NCBI GenBank assembly: GCA_907163375.1
Contig: CAJQUW010003381.1
Coordinates: 434,001 to 498,000 of the forward strand
DNA from: Prostheceraeus crozeri
Lineage: Eukaryota; Platyhelminthes; Polycladida; Euryleptidae
DNA: 64,000 nucleotides
Reading direction: 5' to 3'
Part shown: positions 17,970 through 28,448 of the stretch, one piece after another
How the letters are laid out: each line of letters begins with the position of its first letter
Position numbering within the stretch: the first letter of the stretch is position 1
Program-made: the position numbers and the translations under genes
Notes under the pieces: generated by a model
Seen by the model: only the letters and a program-made list of their open reading frames with translations
Told to the model about the DNA's origin: nothing
The model's database searches: none

Positions 17970-19441
17970 CTGTACGTTCTAGGGTTAATAGTGTTCCGAG
18001 GAATACAAGGAAGAACAGTACTTGGACTACGAAGGTGTTTGAAGATTGGGTTCACTGGCGCAATGGTTTGGAATTGGACAAACAGAAGTTTCTGCATAAT
18101 GTTGATTTCAATCCAATGAAATGTTGTGAATTGGAGAGGGCGCTGAAGCACTTCATCTTTGAAGCAAAGAGACAAGACGGCAAGGATTATCCGCCAAATA
18201 CATTATACAACATTATGTGTGGTGTCAATCGCTATATTCGGAACACTTACCCCGGACATCAACATTATGTCCGATGATCCACGATTTGTCTACGTTCGCA
18301 GGTGCCTAGATGCACGCATGAAGGAGCTTACCAAGACGGGTGTAGGTGTTGTGAAGAAGCAAGCCGATCCAGTCACTGATGACCAGGAAGAATTATTGTG
18401 GACGAAGAATTCATTTTCGATGAATGATGCAGTTGGGCTACAAAGAGCGGCTTATTTCTACGTCTGCAAGGGTTTCGGACTACAAGCTGTGGATGAACAC
18501 AGAAATCTGCAGATCTCCCAGTTCCAATTCGGCGAAGACGACACCGGGAAGTACGTGTTGTTCATTGGCAAGAACGACAAGATCTACAGTGGAGGAATTA
18601 ACGATCGAAAGGCATCATCGAAGCAGATAAAACAATATGATACGAAGGAGAATCCTAGATCTATATACAAAATCATAGAATGGTATATCCAATGACTGCA
18701 ACAAAATGGGATGCATGAAGGTCCATTCTACCGGCGGCCTTTGAAGAGCGTTCATCTGCGGAATCAACTTCGGTACTCGGTGACTCCAGTTGGGGTCAAC
18801 AAGCTGCGGAAGTTTTTATTGGATGCTGCTACTTCTGCTGGTTCGACAGAAAATATCGCAGCTCACTCAGGAAAAGTAACGTGTGCTACAAAGCTATTTA
18901 ACAATGACATTGATGAACAGCTTGTCAAACAACGAACCGGTCATCGGAGTGACGCAGTTCGCTTATACAAAAGAACATCGAATGGTCAACAAAAGCGGAT
19001 AAGTGAAATTTTGGAACCTCCGCTTCCAAAAAAGCGCATTTCTGACTCATTCATCATACATGCTACTGATTGTACTTTTGATTTTAGCATAAATTTTGAA
19101 TTTTGTTAATAGAATAAATGACTTTGAATTGGATTACTTGAGTTATTTTTCTTTGTAAATCTCGAAACAAATATCAGCATGAGCATAAAAAATTGAAAAA
19201 ATATCATTGAAATACCCGTACATAAGCTTGCATGTAAGCAGGCCTACAATATACATATATAATGAGTAGATCAACAGTATAGGCCTACCGTAGATGAGAA
19301 ATGTCAGCATGAAATCCGAGCTGTGGCCCTCTTCCATTTAAAGTTAGACTATCATTGCAGACCTACCGTACTTCAAATAGCCTACGTATTTGCTGATCGC
19401 ACAGAATTTTCGTGGGGGTATGAAACTGTGGGTGCAATTCA

Positions 19442-19499
19442 GTTACACCACTCGTTTTGGAACTCGCGCTTCGCGCTCGTTCCAAACTCGTGGTGTAAC
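19442..19499. repeat. 58-bp imperfect hairpin (CTCGCGCTTCGCGCTCG core)
   Basis: GTTACACCAC at 19442 pairs with GTGGTGTAAC ending at 19499, around a GC-rich centre. It lies at the right end of the Crypton just before the LINE resumes and could be its terminus or a foldback inserted there. Confidence 0.65.
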
Positions 19500-19509
19500 C
19501 TCCAAGCAA

Positions 19510-21720
19510 CGCCTGCAACGAAGTAGTTCCTAGAATCATATAACACTTCAATGCAATGACTGACTGGAGTGGTATCAAAAGAATAATAGCGGCGGAGCAG
19601 GACTGGTCCCTTGTCTTGGAAGCGACCTCAATAGAAGAAGCATGGTCGTATTTCATAACATCAATTAATCAAATTATATCAGCTAATATCCCTATCAAAA
19701 CAATTCGCAAAAATCAATGCAATCTTCCTTTCGTCACTGACAAATTTCGACTACACTATAATGAAAAAAGCAATATTGGAATCGATTTAAGCGGTCAAGA
19801 TCAGAATTCGACCTTAATCAATACCGGTCAGACAGAAACGCATTGAGCTCTGAGATTCGAAAAATTCGAGTCGATAGATATCGACATGAAGTAAAATCTC
19901 TTCGGACTACTCCTTCTTCTAGAAAATATTAGAAGCTCACTAGCCGTTTATGCAAGTTCTTTGGAGCACCTGCGCTGATACCTGATCTCTCACATCAGAA
20001 CACAATTTTTCGATCCAACCTTGAAAAAGCAGAGCTATTAAATACAAAATTTTCCAGCACTTACTCTCAATCCATGATCTTACCCACCAATATCATCTTA
20101 CACAGATGCATCCATTTAGACGTCCATATCTCTGACAACGATGTCTTTCGAAGGCTTGCTTCTCTGAATACATCTAAATCCCCTGGTCCTGATAAGATTA
20201 GCAACCTTTTCTTGAAACAATGCGCCACAGAAGTATCGCCACTTCGTGCGAACATGTATCGGCTATCCATTGCCTCGTGCAAGCTACCCAGCGAATGGAG
20301 GCAAGCAACAATTGTGCCGGTGTACAAACGTGAAGGTGAACGCTCAAATCCCGATTGCTGTCATCCTATTTCGTTAACCTCATTGGTTGTGAAAATTCTT
20401 TAAGAGATCATCAACATTCAAGTCGCTGACCATTTGCTTCGTCATTCGATTATTTATGAACATCAATTCGGTTTCTTGAAAGGACACTCTGCCACTGAAC
20501 AAGTCGCACTTATTCAGCAGAAGTGGTTGTCGCCACTCGAAGAAAAGAAATCCACTGCTGTGGCATTTTTAGATTTATCCAATGCTTTTGGAGAGGTACC
20601 GCATGAAGCCTTAAGGCACAAACTTTTAGCGGCTGGAATCCGTGGCAATCTCTATGGTTGGATGTCTGACTACCTCAGAAACAGGTTCCGGCGAACCCGT
20701 GTTAAGAATTCACTTTCCAGCTGTAAGCCGAACACATAAGGCGTACCTCAAGGTAGCGTGTTAGCCCCAACCTTATTCATTCTCTTCATTAATGATTTTC
20801 TACATTCTATCAATCACTGCACTAGAATGAATTTACAAAAATTGAATGCATGGCGTACGCTGACGATTCCCTGATTTACGTCCCTCATTCTGATCCGATC
20901 TGTAGCATTCCTAAACCATAGCCTTGTTGAAATAGTAAACTGGTCAAGATTTTGAAGTATGAAATTCAATGCAGCCAAAACAATCTCCATGCTCATTTCA
21001 CGTAATAACAAGCGTCATCCCTTACCTCCTGGTATTATCTTTGATGAGACTTTAATTCACTTCTCCAAAGAGCACAATAACCTTAGCATTGTAATAACGA
21101 ACAACCCGAAACACAACGCCCATAAAAAATTCGTCTGCTCAAGAGCTAACAAAGAATTATTCGCCCATCGTGTCCTCAGCTCATATATCCTTCATCATAA
21201 AGACCTTCTGACTCAATTGTACAAAGTTTGCATAAGTTCGCACCTGGAATACGGTTCGATCGTTTACTCTGGTATCGGAAAAGTATTGACAGCAGACTGG
21301 AATCCGTTCAAAGGAGAGCATTACGATGTATCCCCCACTTGCCTTCCCTTTCTCATATCTCCAATAATGAATATGCCAGTGCGAACATACAGACCCTAGC
21401 ATTTCGACGCACCTATGCCCTCTCCTGTGAAGCCTATAAAATATTGAATAGTCAATGCTCTTGAGCCTTCAAGCCCTACATGCCCGTACTTCGCAATTCT
21501 CCCTATAACCTCAGGCAGAAACTTTACGTACTCCCTGTCAATGTCAACTCTTCCAATCCCTTTCACAATACTTTCGTCGTGCTCCTCTTTCTCGAATCTG
21601 CGAAGTTCTTAATGTCCTCCCTCACTCCTCCATTACCCAGTGTAACTCACTAACAAGTTTCAAATCTCATCTGAACTACCTTCTTTGTGACCAACGCCTC
21701 ACTGACTTTCCAAACTTTTG
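19510..21720 (+). pseudogene. LINE ORF2, reverse transcriptase part
   Basis: The linker MTDWSGIKRIIAAEQDWSL opens the segment. RT motifs follow: LNTSKSPGPDKISN, LPSEWRQATIVPVYK, HQFGFLKGHSATEQ, AVAFLDLSNAFGEVPHEAL, GVPQGSVLAPTLFILFINDF and the catalytic AYADDSLIY near 20850. The C-terminal part runs through LESVQRRALRCI to RLTDFPNF at about 21720. Several frameshifts and stops break it (for example near 19840, 20403, 20740, 20860 and 21300). It is clearly older than the elements nested in it. Confidence 0.88.
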
Positions 21721-22064
21721 ACTCTTAGTAAGCCTGCTCCGTATCTATCATCTTCCATGTGCATTCCGTATTTTCCCGCACATTACATGCTTCCTACACC
21801 ATACAGTCGTAAAGTGTTTCTTTACATTCCCACTGTTCCCATTTTTGTGCATCTGTTTGTTTACTCGAGCTGTACTGAACATTTCATGATTCGGGTTTTT
21901 GGTTTAATTTGTAATCTTACTCCTACATTTGCATCGTACATCTGTTGCATAGTTCTAACGCTATGCGTATTTGTATAACTGCGGACACTTACACACTTTG
22001 TATTCACCTTGCCAACGGCTATCTGCCATGAACCAATAAAATGATTATGAATGAATGAATGAAC
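19510..22064 (+). mobile_element. CR1/Jockey-type LINE, 3' half
   Basis: The LINE resumes after the Crypton with the endonuclease-RT linker, RT and C-terminal domain. It then has a 3' untranslated region from about 21720 that ends in a short tandem tail (GAATGAATGAATGAA, 22048-22063). Such microsatellite-like tails are normal for CR1/L2-group LINEs. The hAT element at 22087 begins 23 bp further on. Confidence 0.8.
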
Positions 22065-22086
22065 TGTAGTTTTTGAAACTTGTATC

Positions 22087-22907
22087 CATACAGTAGGTAG
22101 AGTGTCGACTCAAAAAAAATTGTCAGCATTCGGTAAAAGATCTATATCAAAATATTCAGTTTTTTGAGGAGACTACATTCCAACGGTCTAAAATAATATT
22201 TGATCACTTTTAAAAAGCTAAATTTTTTGCAAATTATTCCTGTGTTTATATACTAGTCACGTTGGCGCACTATATAAATAGCATAGAACTTGTTAGATAG
22301 GCTTTCAAGAGGAATAAACATTTAGTAACCGGTACCACAAGCCGAAATTAAGCTGATTATCAAGCAACTTTCATGAACCACATTATAATGCGGGTCTTCA
22401 TGGAAAAGTTGTGATCCCATTGTCCTTCTTGCCTGAAATTTCAAGTTTTTTGATTCAATTATCATCGACATGATTTTGTGATTTACTGAATTAATGTTTC
22501 ATTTCTTGAATATGAATAGCAATATGGACACATTTACATCTTTAAAATTATTTATGATCATTGTCTATAACTATGATATTTTACTCTTTAAATGGCAGAA
22601 AGTTTGTGATAAGATGACGCTCAAGAAAATGCTGTTCTTAAAAAGACTGAGCATTTATTCCATCGAATTGCCAATTTAAAAAAACACTATTTCTCCACGG
22701 TTGTCATGACAAGGAGGATATATTCTTTCTGTATTGCCATCATGATCAGTCAATTCCGTTCTGATTTCTTTAAAACTGTAAAATTTGCTTGTCTCACATG
22801 TGGTACTGGGTCACAACTCGAGTTCATTTGATAAAATCGAAACTGCTTGCACATTGGGGATGTAATTAATGTTGAGTTGCTGCTCTAATTCATGTACTTA
22901 CTCTATG
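22087..22907 (+). mobile_element. Non-autonomous hAT, copy A
   Basis: About 820 bp, similar along its whole length to the reverse complement of 38042-38891. The left end reads CATACAGTAGGTAGAGT and the right end TACTCTATG. The flanking 8-mers are CTTGTATC (22079-22086) and CTTGTAAC (22908-22915), 7 of 8 identical, so an 8-bp hAT-type duplication is likely. There is no coding potential; the short ORF at 22494 has no counterpart in the other copy. Confidence 0.7.
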
Positions 22908-22915
22908 CTTGTAAC

Positions 22916-23419
22916 TTTGGCTACTTTACCTCAATTGCTTCTTTAAGAAAAATATACAATTCATGAATAGAGATGACCATCCATCCTGTAAAAGTTAAGA
23001 CACACGCCAAAAGTCTATCTTGTATCGAGAGGAAAGGAGAGGAAAATGAACAGATAAAAAAATATTCAATGGCTTTTTCCACAGACACATGCTTTTGATC
23101 ACTTTTCTTTATTGTAAACTGACAACAATTTATTTTCCAGATCTGTTAGATAACCTAAAATATCAAATGGAAAGAAGAAATAATATATATGCCATTTTCT
23201 TTTAAAAAATTTTACAGATGAATACAAATGAGACAACGTCAGAATAATTCAATGAGTTAATTGATTATCAGTGAATAATCAATCGATGACACATAACCTG
23301 TGAATGAACATTACAAGTGATAGAAGTCATCAATAAAGTTCATGCTATCACAGAAGTTGCTGCGGCTCAAACAATCATTCTGACACTATTGAATTCTTTT
23401 CAACTTGAAATTTAAGAAA
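22916..23419. other. Unannotated AT-rich stretch
   Basis: No gene, RNA or clear repeat was recognised here. Confidence 0.5.
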
Positions 23420-23830
23420 TTTTCGCTCCGCTTGCATTCAGAATGCTAAAAGGCTTAGAATTATTCTTAGGATCTAAAAGTTTCCAATATCTTTTGCTAT
23501 CCTTTGCAACTTTTGCCTTATTCAATTCATTGTGCTTCATAGCTTTGTTTTAGGAAAGTTTCTTCCTTTAAAGAAAGAAACAGTTTCTCTTTTTCTCTTT
23601 CCTCACTGGTTTATTCAGCTGTTTTCTGTCTAACATTAAATCAGTCCTATTTTCTTCTGTCTTGTTGGCATTAAAGTTGTTAGTAGTGTGTTTGTATTTT
23701 CTTTTCATTTCTCTTACTTCGTCTGAATATACTTCATGACCATGAAAATTCCTTTTCTTGTTCGTCACTAATTTTGCAGTATTCATTAATTCGCCGTACA
23801 AATTCGATGAATCAATCCGATTTTCTTTCA
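23420..23830 (-). pseudogene. LINE ORF2 linker fragment
   Basis: On the minus strand, IDSSNLYGELMNTAKLVTNK leads through SDEVREMKRKYKHTTNNF to KDSKRYWKLLDPKNNSKPF. This pattern (charged helices, then a KxFWKLL-like motif) is the region between endonuclease and RT in LINE ORF2 proteins. No RT motifs follow, so it is a short internal fragment with at least one frame change. The clade cannot be assigned. Confidence 0.4.
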
Positions 23831-23880
23831 GCGAATTAGTTATTTCGCTAAATCTGCTACTGATAACATTACTAGTGATC

Positions 23881-24499
23881 TGTGGATTATAAGAACGACC
23901 AAACCGTTGACACGTAATTTATTGGATAACCCGTTCGTTGTTCGCCGTTATCTTATTGTAGAGCTTATTGAAATACGAACGATGGCCTTCACGCTGTCTG
24001 TGAAGACCATAGAAATTGACAACAATAGAACCTCTAGAATGGAAATTGAGCTTCATGCAATGCACAATAACGGCACATAAATCGCACGCATTTTCACTTA
24101 GATGCACCTGCCAACGTCTGTATGATTGGGTTAGAATCAGTCACATGTGTAAATCGAAGCTTTTAATTGGTGGTTCATGCCCCAACTTAGTTCCCCCGGA
24201 TGTGCCGCGACCTTGGGTCAGTTTCCATTCTAGCCAACTTCAGATAAACAGTTTATTTCTATGGTGAAGACCGTTAATAGAAGACATTACAGATATGACA
24301 AAAGGAACCTGAACAATAAACGTAAATTAGCTGAACCTATACGATAATGACAATATACCACGGAAAATGGAATTTGGATTCATAAATCAATGAATACTTG
24401 CGCTGTGTTGAATGTCTAGTTTGGTCACGACACCATTTGTGAATTATAAGAACGACTAAACCGTTGACACGTAATTTATTGGATAAACCGTTCGTTGTT
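23881..24499 (+). repeat. 62-bp direct repeats 557 bp apart
   Basis: 23881-23942 and 24438-24499 match over 62 bp with about three differences (both carry AAACCGTTGACACGTAATTT). The 495 bp between them hold no clear gene. They may be the ends of a small unclassified element or a local duplication. Confidence 0.65.
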
Positions 24500-26270
24500 A
24501 AGGCAAATCATATTTAAACGTTCACAAGTGATGATATAAGTGACGCATACAAACAACAGTTCACATGCAGTCCACAATATCATTCTTCTTCCATTTGAAT
24601 GGCCGTGTCACTTTTTGTCTCTTCTTACTATTCAAATTTTAATTTGATTTTTTGAATGAATGGTTAATTCAATTACTAATGGTGAGTGGTCTGTATGTCA
24701 CCACACCGGTTCCTTAATATCAAAATTCAATATTTTCATAATCATGGATTCCGACACGATCTGTCAAAAACTGATCTAATTTCAATTAATTGATTGACTC
24801 AAATTCCAGCTGAAGCAAATTGATTGCTGATAAAGAAATTTCAGTTTGACATGATTTTCCCCATAATTAAGTTTAAATTATGTCCATATCATGCACAAGA
24901 TTTGCTCTAATTCCAACTCAGTGGCAGCTCTAGCTGATATATCAGGTCATGCTCATGAAATATTTTGGTATGTGATCAAAACTGCTAGCTACCGATTCGA
25001 CGAACAAAATTTCAGTCTCATTTCCAGTTTTCATTTAGCCCCTAACTTAGCTGTACGTAACTGAGTAGGACCTAATATCAAAGTAATATGATTAGAGAAT
25101 AGTAATTGAATCTAATGAAAACTTGAAAAATGCTACAATAAAGTTTGGTTTATTGATACAATACGTTAACTCTGTTTTGGCTTAGAGGGTCGATTTCGTG
25201 TGGAGACTAAACCTAAATACCTTATTATGCTGAGCAGTAGCATGATCACTAAAGCCGCCACCGGTGCAACATGAAGCTAATGCTGTGATATTGACCACTT
25301 TGTTTGTATCAAACGTTTTATATCGACTTTCATGAACATAAGTTAAGTGAATATCGTTTGTAGCACTTCTTGTCATTTTAATCAGTAATTCCTGTTACAG
25401 ATAGCAATGAAAGCAGATTTCTTAGCAAGCAGTTATACCGGATAATAGAAAGCAACGCCGAGGGCAATAATTGTGATCTATGTTATACTGATTATCTAAA
25501 AATCAAGAACTTATACATGTAGCTTGACCAACTACTAAAACAGCCAGTGTTAGTAGTTACAGACCGCCCCATAAAAAGATGGATCACCCTCCTATTGGCC
25601 TCAAACTGATGTGCCTAGTGCATTTATAAGTTGAATTAGATAACAGTTTCAGTGAGAAGCTATATGTTTATGTTTAAACACGGAATTGCTAATGTGCCGA
25701 ATAGTCCGTATATCAAATAACTCAATACAAAATCAATTCTATGTATTGGCAGTTGTGAAATATATTGATGAGCAATGTAAACAACAAAATGAGTTAAAGA
25801 CCTGCCACAGTCTTTAATCTAAGATTTTGTCATCCCACGTGGATGGTGAATGACATCACCGACTTACCATGGGATTGATTCTATCAAAGTATCGATGAAA
25901 TGTTGATCAATTTGGCGAGGACGATGCAAATGTCGTGGAATTTCCTTGTCAGATTCTCATGTCAGACGTAGTGAGGCAGAATCTGACCTGTCAGTGCAAT
26001 TCCATTGATGTCGCTTATTACAGTGAATCGAAGTTCAATGTTATCGGACAATTCAACTTGAGATGGTATTTGCGGCTTTTGAATCCTGATTCAATCAATC
26101 TTCGTCGAATCGTTGACTTGAATGTTGATGAATCAAGAACCGCAGCCATTCTTCTAAGACTGAGTAGGATTAACTTTTACAAGTCAATATTGGCCAGAAT
26201 GGTGGAAGACCAGAACCTTCAACACGAGAGATCTGAAATTTGTTGTGAGACCACTGATGTACATGTATGA
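24500..26270. other. Gene-poor stretch with one unrecognised ORF
   Basis: No known gene or element was recognised. A 111-codon plus-strand ORF (25935-26270, opening MEFPCQILMSDVV) has ordinary composition and no recognisable motif. It stops just before the Penelope-like element. It could be a chance frame. Confidence 0.4.
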
Positions 26271-26514
26271 GGTATATTTAGTTTTTACTGGCAGCTCTTA
26301 AAGAAGCATAAAAGATATCGCCAAATTTGATTTATTAAAATAATTTACATCGCGAACGCTTTCGAGGCCTCTAGTCATGCGATAACGGCCGTAATGACAA
26401 TGCGAATAGATACACAGTTACAAATGAATGTCACTCAAGCAAGACAGACAGTGGACACTGGTGTGAATTACGTAGAAATTTTACGCAAATAACACGCACA
26501 CACACAGCAAAAGG

Positions 26515-28448
26515 TCACCATGGCAATAAAAGACTATATACAAATCCTTTCTGTATACACAAGGGTGGTGACAGCTTCAAAATGTACAAGGCTTCTAAAA
26601 TACGAAGGGAAGTAGGGTTGGCAGAGCTACATAAAATGGAAAAATAAGAAGTGAAAGCAAGACCTTTAAAATCATCACAAGTTATAACATGTTTACAAAT
26701 CGACGAGCTAGGGTCTCGTATACTTCTATGTACATCATTACACAACCAACGAGGCAGGTGCTCCTTTTATTTTTTTTAGGCAGGTGTTCCCAGCCTCCTA
26801 TCATTACGACCAAAGTAACTGCTTCCACAGTCACATTTGAAATTGTAAATCACATGTGACCGACTGACAAGAGGAATGGGATCCTTAAGAGGACGGACAG
26901 GAATACGCTCTGTGACAAAGGAAAAACCTGGCTTAGAACAGGGAAAAGTTTGTCTAACAATAGAAAAAATCTTCTTAGTGACAACGCCAGTGTGGGAATC
27001 GCCAGTGAATGGGATTCTAACAAAAATATCTTTGCGCTTAGGCCCAATGACTTCAGTTTGTTCACAGAGGGGGCGATTGTAGCGAAAAATAAAGTGCTCA
27101 GGAAAATCATTTTCTTTCAACACATCAAATAACAATGATTCTTCCTTCTCTAACAATGATTCAGAACAAATTATTCTGGCACGATGATACAATGTACGAA
27201 CCAAGCCAGATTTGTACTTGAGAGGTGCATAACTATGAAAATTAAGTAGAAGGCCTGACCACGTAGGTTTTCTATAGACAGAAGTCAAAGCACAATTACT
27301 ATCACTACGTGAAACTAGCACATCGAGAAAAGGCAAAGAACCTGCTGATGACTCTAACTCATAGGTAAAACGCAAATTTACATGTACAGAGTTAAAAACT
27401 GATAATAAGTGAGAAGATGAAGAAGAACGAGGGAGAAGAATAAAAGTATCGTCAACGTACCGACGATAAAAAATTGTCTGCGATTCAATAGCGTGCTTCA
27501 AATGCGTACACTCAAAGAATCCCAAAAATATATTGATCAAAATGATACCCAAAGGGCTGCCTATTGCAATGCCATCTTTTTGAATAAATAATCGTTTGTC
27601 AAAAGAAAACTGAACATTTTCTACGCAAAGCGTAATCAAGTCACACAATGTATCAATGGGCACAGGAAGCTGAATAGAATTTTCATTTACAAGTTTTCTT
27701 ACAATGTCCACTGTTTCACGGATAGGAACATTTGTAAACAAAGAAGACACATCTAAAGACAGCATTTTTACATCGGTCAAGTCAAAATTGCGCACACTGT
27801 TTACAAATTCAAACGAATCACGTACACAAAAATCATTCACAAGCTTCTCGACAGGCTTTAACATGTCAGCTAGCCACTGAGCCAATTTGTGTGTCGGCGA
27901 TCCCAACATTGACAAAATCGGTCGAACAGGGCAGTCATCCTTGTGGATCTTCAGAAGACCGTACAGCCTGGGGATGACTGATCCCATAGGTTTCAGTTCT
28001 TTGAACGTAGTATCACTGATATGATTACTTGATAGGAGATTCTTCAGCCTCTCGGTGACTGTACTTTCCAGTTTCTCAGTTTGGTCCACGTTCTTCTTAT
28101 CCACACAAAACTTGGATTCGTCGCTTAAACACGCTGAAACTTTGTATACCGAAGGATTTGTATACAGTGTATAGTCTTTTATTACCATGGTGACCTTGCA
28201 TTTTGAAGCTGTCACCACCCTTGTGTATACAAGGGACTATGTACAGAAAGGACTTGTACATAGTCTTTTATTGCCATGGTGACATTACATTTTGAAGCTG
28301 TCACCACCCTTGTGTATACAGAAAGGATTTGTATATAGTCTTTTATTGCCATGGTGACCTTTTGCTGTGTGTGTGTGCGTGTCATTTGCGTAAAATTTCT
28401 ATGTAATTCACAAGAGTCCACTGTCTGTCTTGCTTGAGTGACATTCAT
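26515..28448 (-). pseudogene. Penelope-type RT and GIY-YIG endonuclease, copy 1
   Basis: The RT frame (26776-28218) has LYGLLKIHKDDCPVRPILSM, MLSLDVSSLFTNVPI, GIAIGSPLGIILINIFL, the catalytic RRYVDDTFIL and SLPFLDVLVSR, then VYRKPTWSGLLLNF. This order is diagnostic of Penelope-like RTs. HVIYNFKCDCGSSYFGRNDR begins the GIY-YIG nuclease, whose remainder (SSSICKHVITCDDF, LRILEALYILK) lies at 26515-26745 in another frame. The N-terminal part (28212-28448) lies in the pLTR-derived repeats and contains a repeated KDY...VVTASKC unit. It would prime reverse transcription from nicked DNA or telomeric ends. It looks slightly broken. Confidence 0.88.
28140..28370. repeat. ~80-107 bp tandem units in the Penelope leader
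   Basis: A unit containing TGAAGCTGTCACCACCCTTG and CTTTTATTRCCATGGTGAC occurs about three times in 28140-28370 and once in each pLTR at 26520-26600 and 29790-29860. The units encode the repeated peptide of copy 1's N-terminal region. Confidence 0.7.

Larger units (their letters stand above)
15164..17984 (-). mobile_element. piggyBac transposon, nearly whole, in TTAA
   Basis: The element is flanked by TTAA at 15160-15163 and 17985-17988. It has perfect 14-bp inverted termini, CCCTAGAACGTACA at 15164-15177 and its complement at 17971-17984. It is 2,821 bp and encodes one transposase on the minus strand. Subterminal palindromes TGAGGTCA-N3-TGACCTCA occur near both ends. The intact ends and only two frameshifts suggest it is the youngest layer of the nest. 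Confidence 0.95.
14979..19109 (+). pseudogene. Crypton tyrosine recombinase (DUF3504 type), split
   Basis: The gene runs 14979-15163 and resumes at 17985. With one TTAA removed, QHINQVVFN joins in frame to SVPRNTRKNSTW, a motif that opens the SAM-like N-terminal domain of these proteins. Then come VFEDWVHWRNGLEL, LYNIMCGVNRYIR and DDPRFVYVRRCLDARMKEL (after a frameshift near 18250). Next are LWTKNSFSMNDAVGLQRAAYF and SIYKIIEWYIQ (followed by a TGA). The catalytic tail GSTENIAAHSGKVTCATKL to QRTGHRSDAVRLYKR contains the His-x-x-Arg-like box and the tyrosine. Similar proteins in animals are annotated KIAA1958/ZMYM-like. Inactive. Confidence 0.75.
14816..19509 (+). mobile_element. Crypton (tyrosine recombinase) element
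   Basis: The Crypton sits inside LINE ORF2: LINE sequence ends near 14815 (SDHCLIEICC) and resumes near 19510 (NEVVPRII). A CTG flanks both sides. The recombinase frame is split by a piggyBac at a TTAA. The first 160 bp (14816-14978) hold small inverted repeats around CACCA/TGGTG. After the gene ends at 19109, the tail (19110-19509) carries a 58-bp hairpin. As expected for Cryptons there are no long inverted termini. Confidence 0.7.

Noticed and set aside
22494-22679. 61-codon ORF in hAT copy A
   Set aside because: The aligned copy B does not keep the frame, so it is chance.
25935-26270. 111-codon ORF beside the Penelope element as a host gene
   Set aside because: No recognisable domain, and no promoter or splice context was seen.
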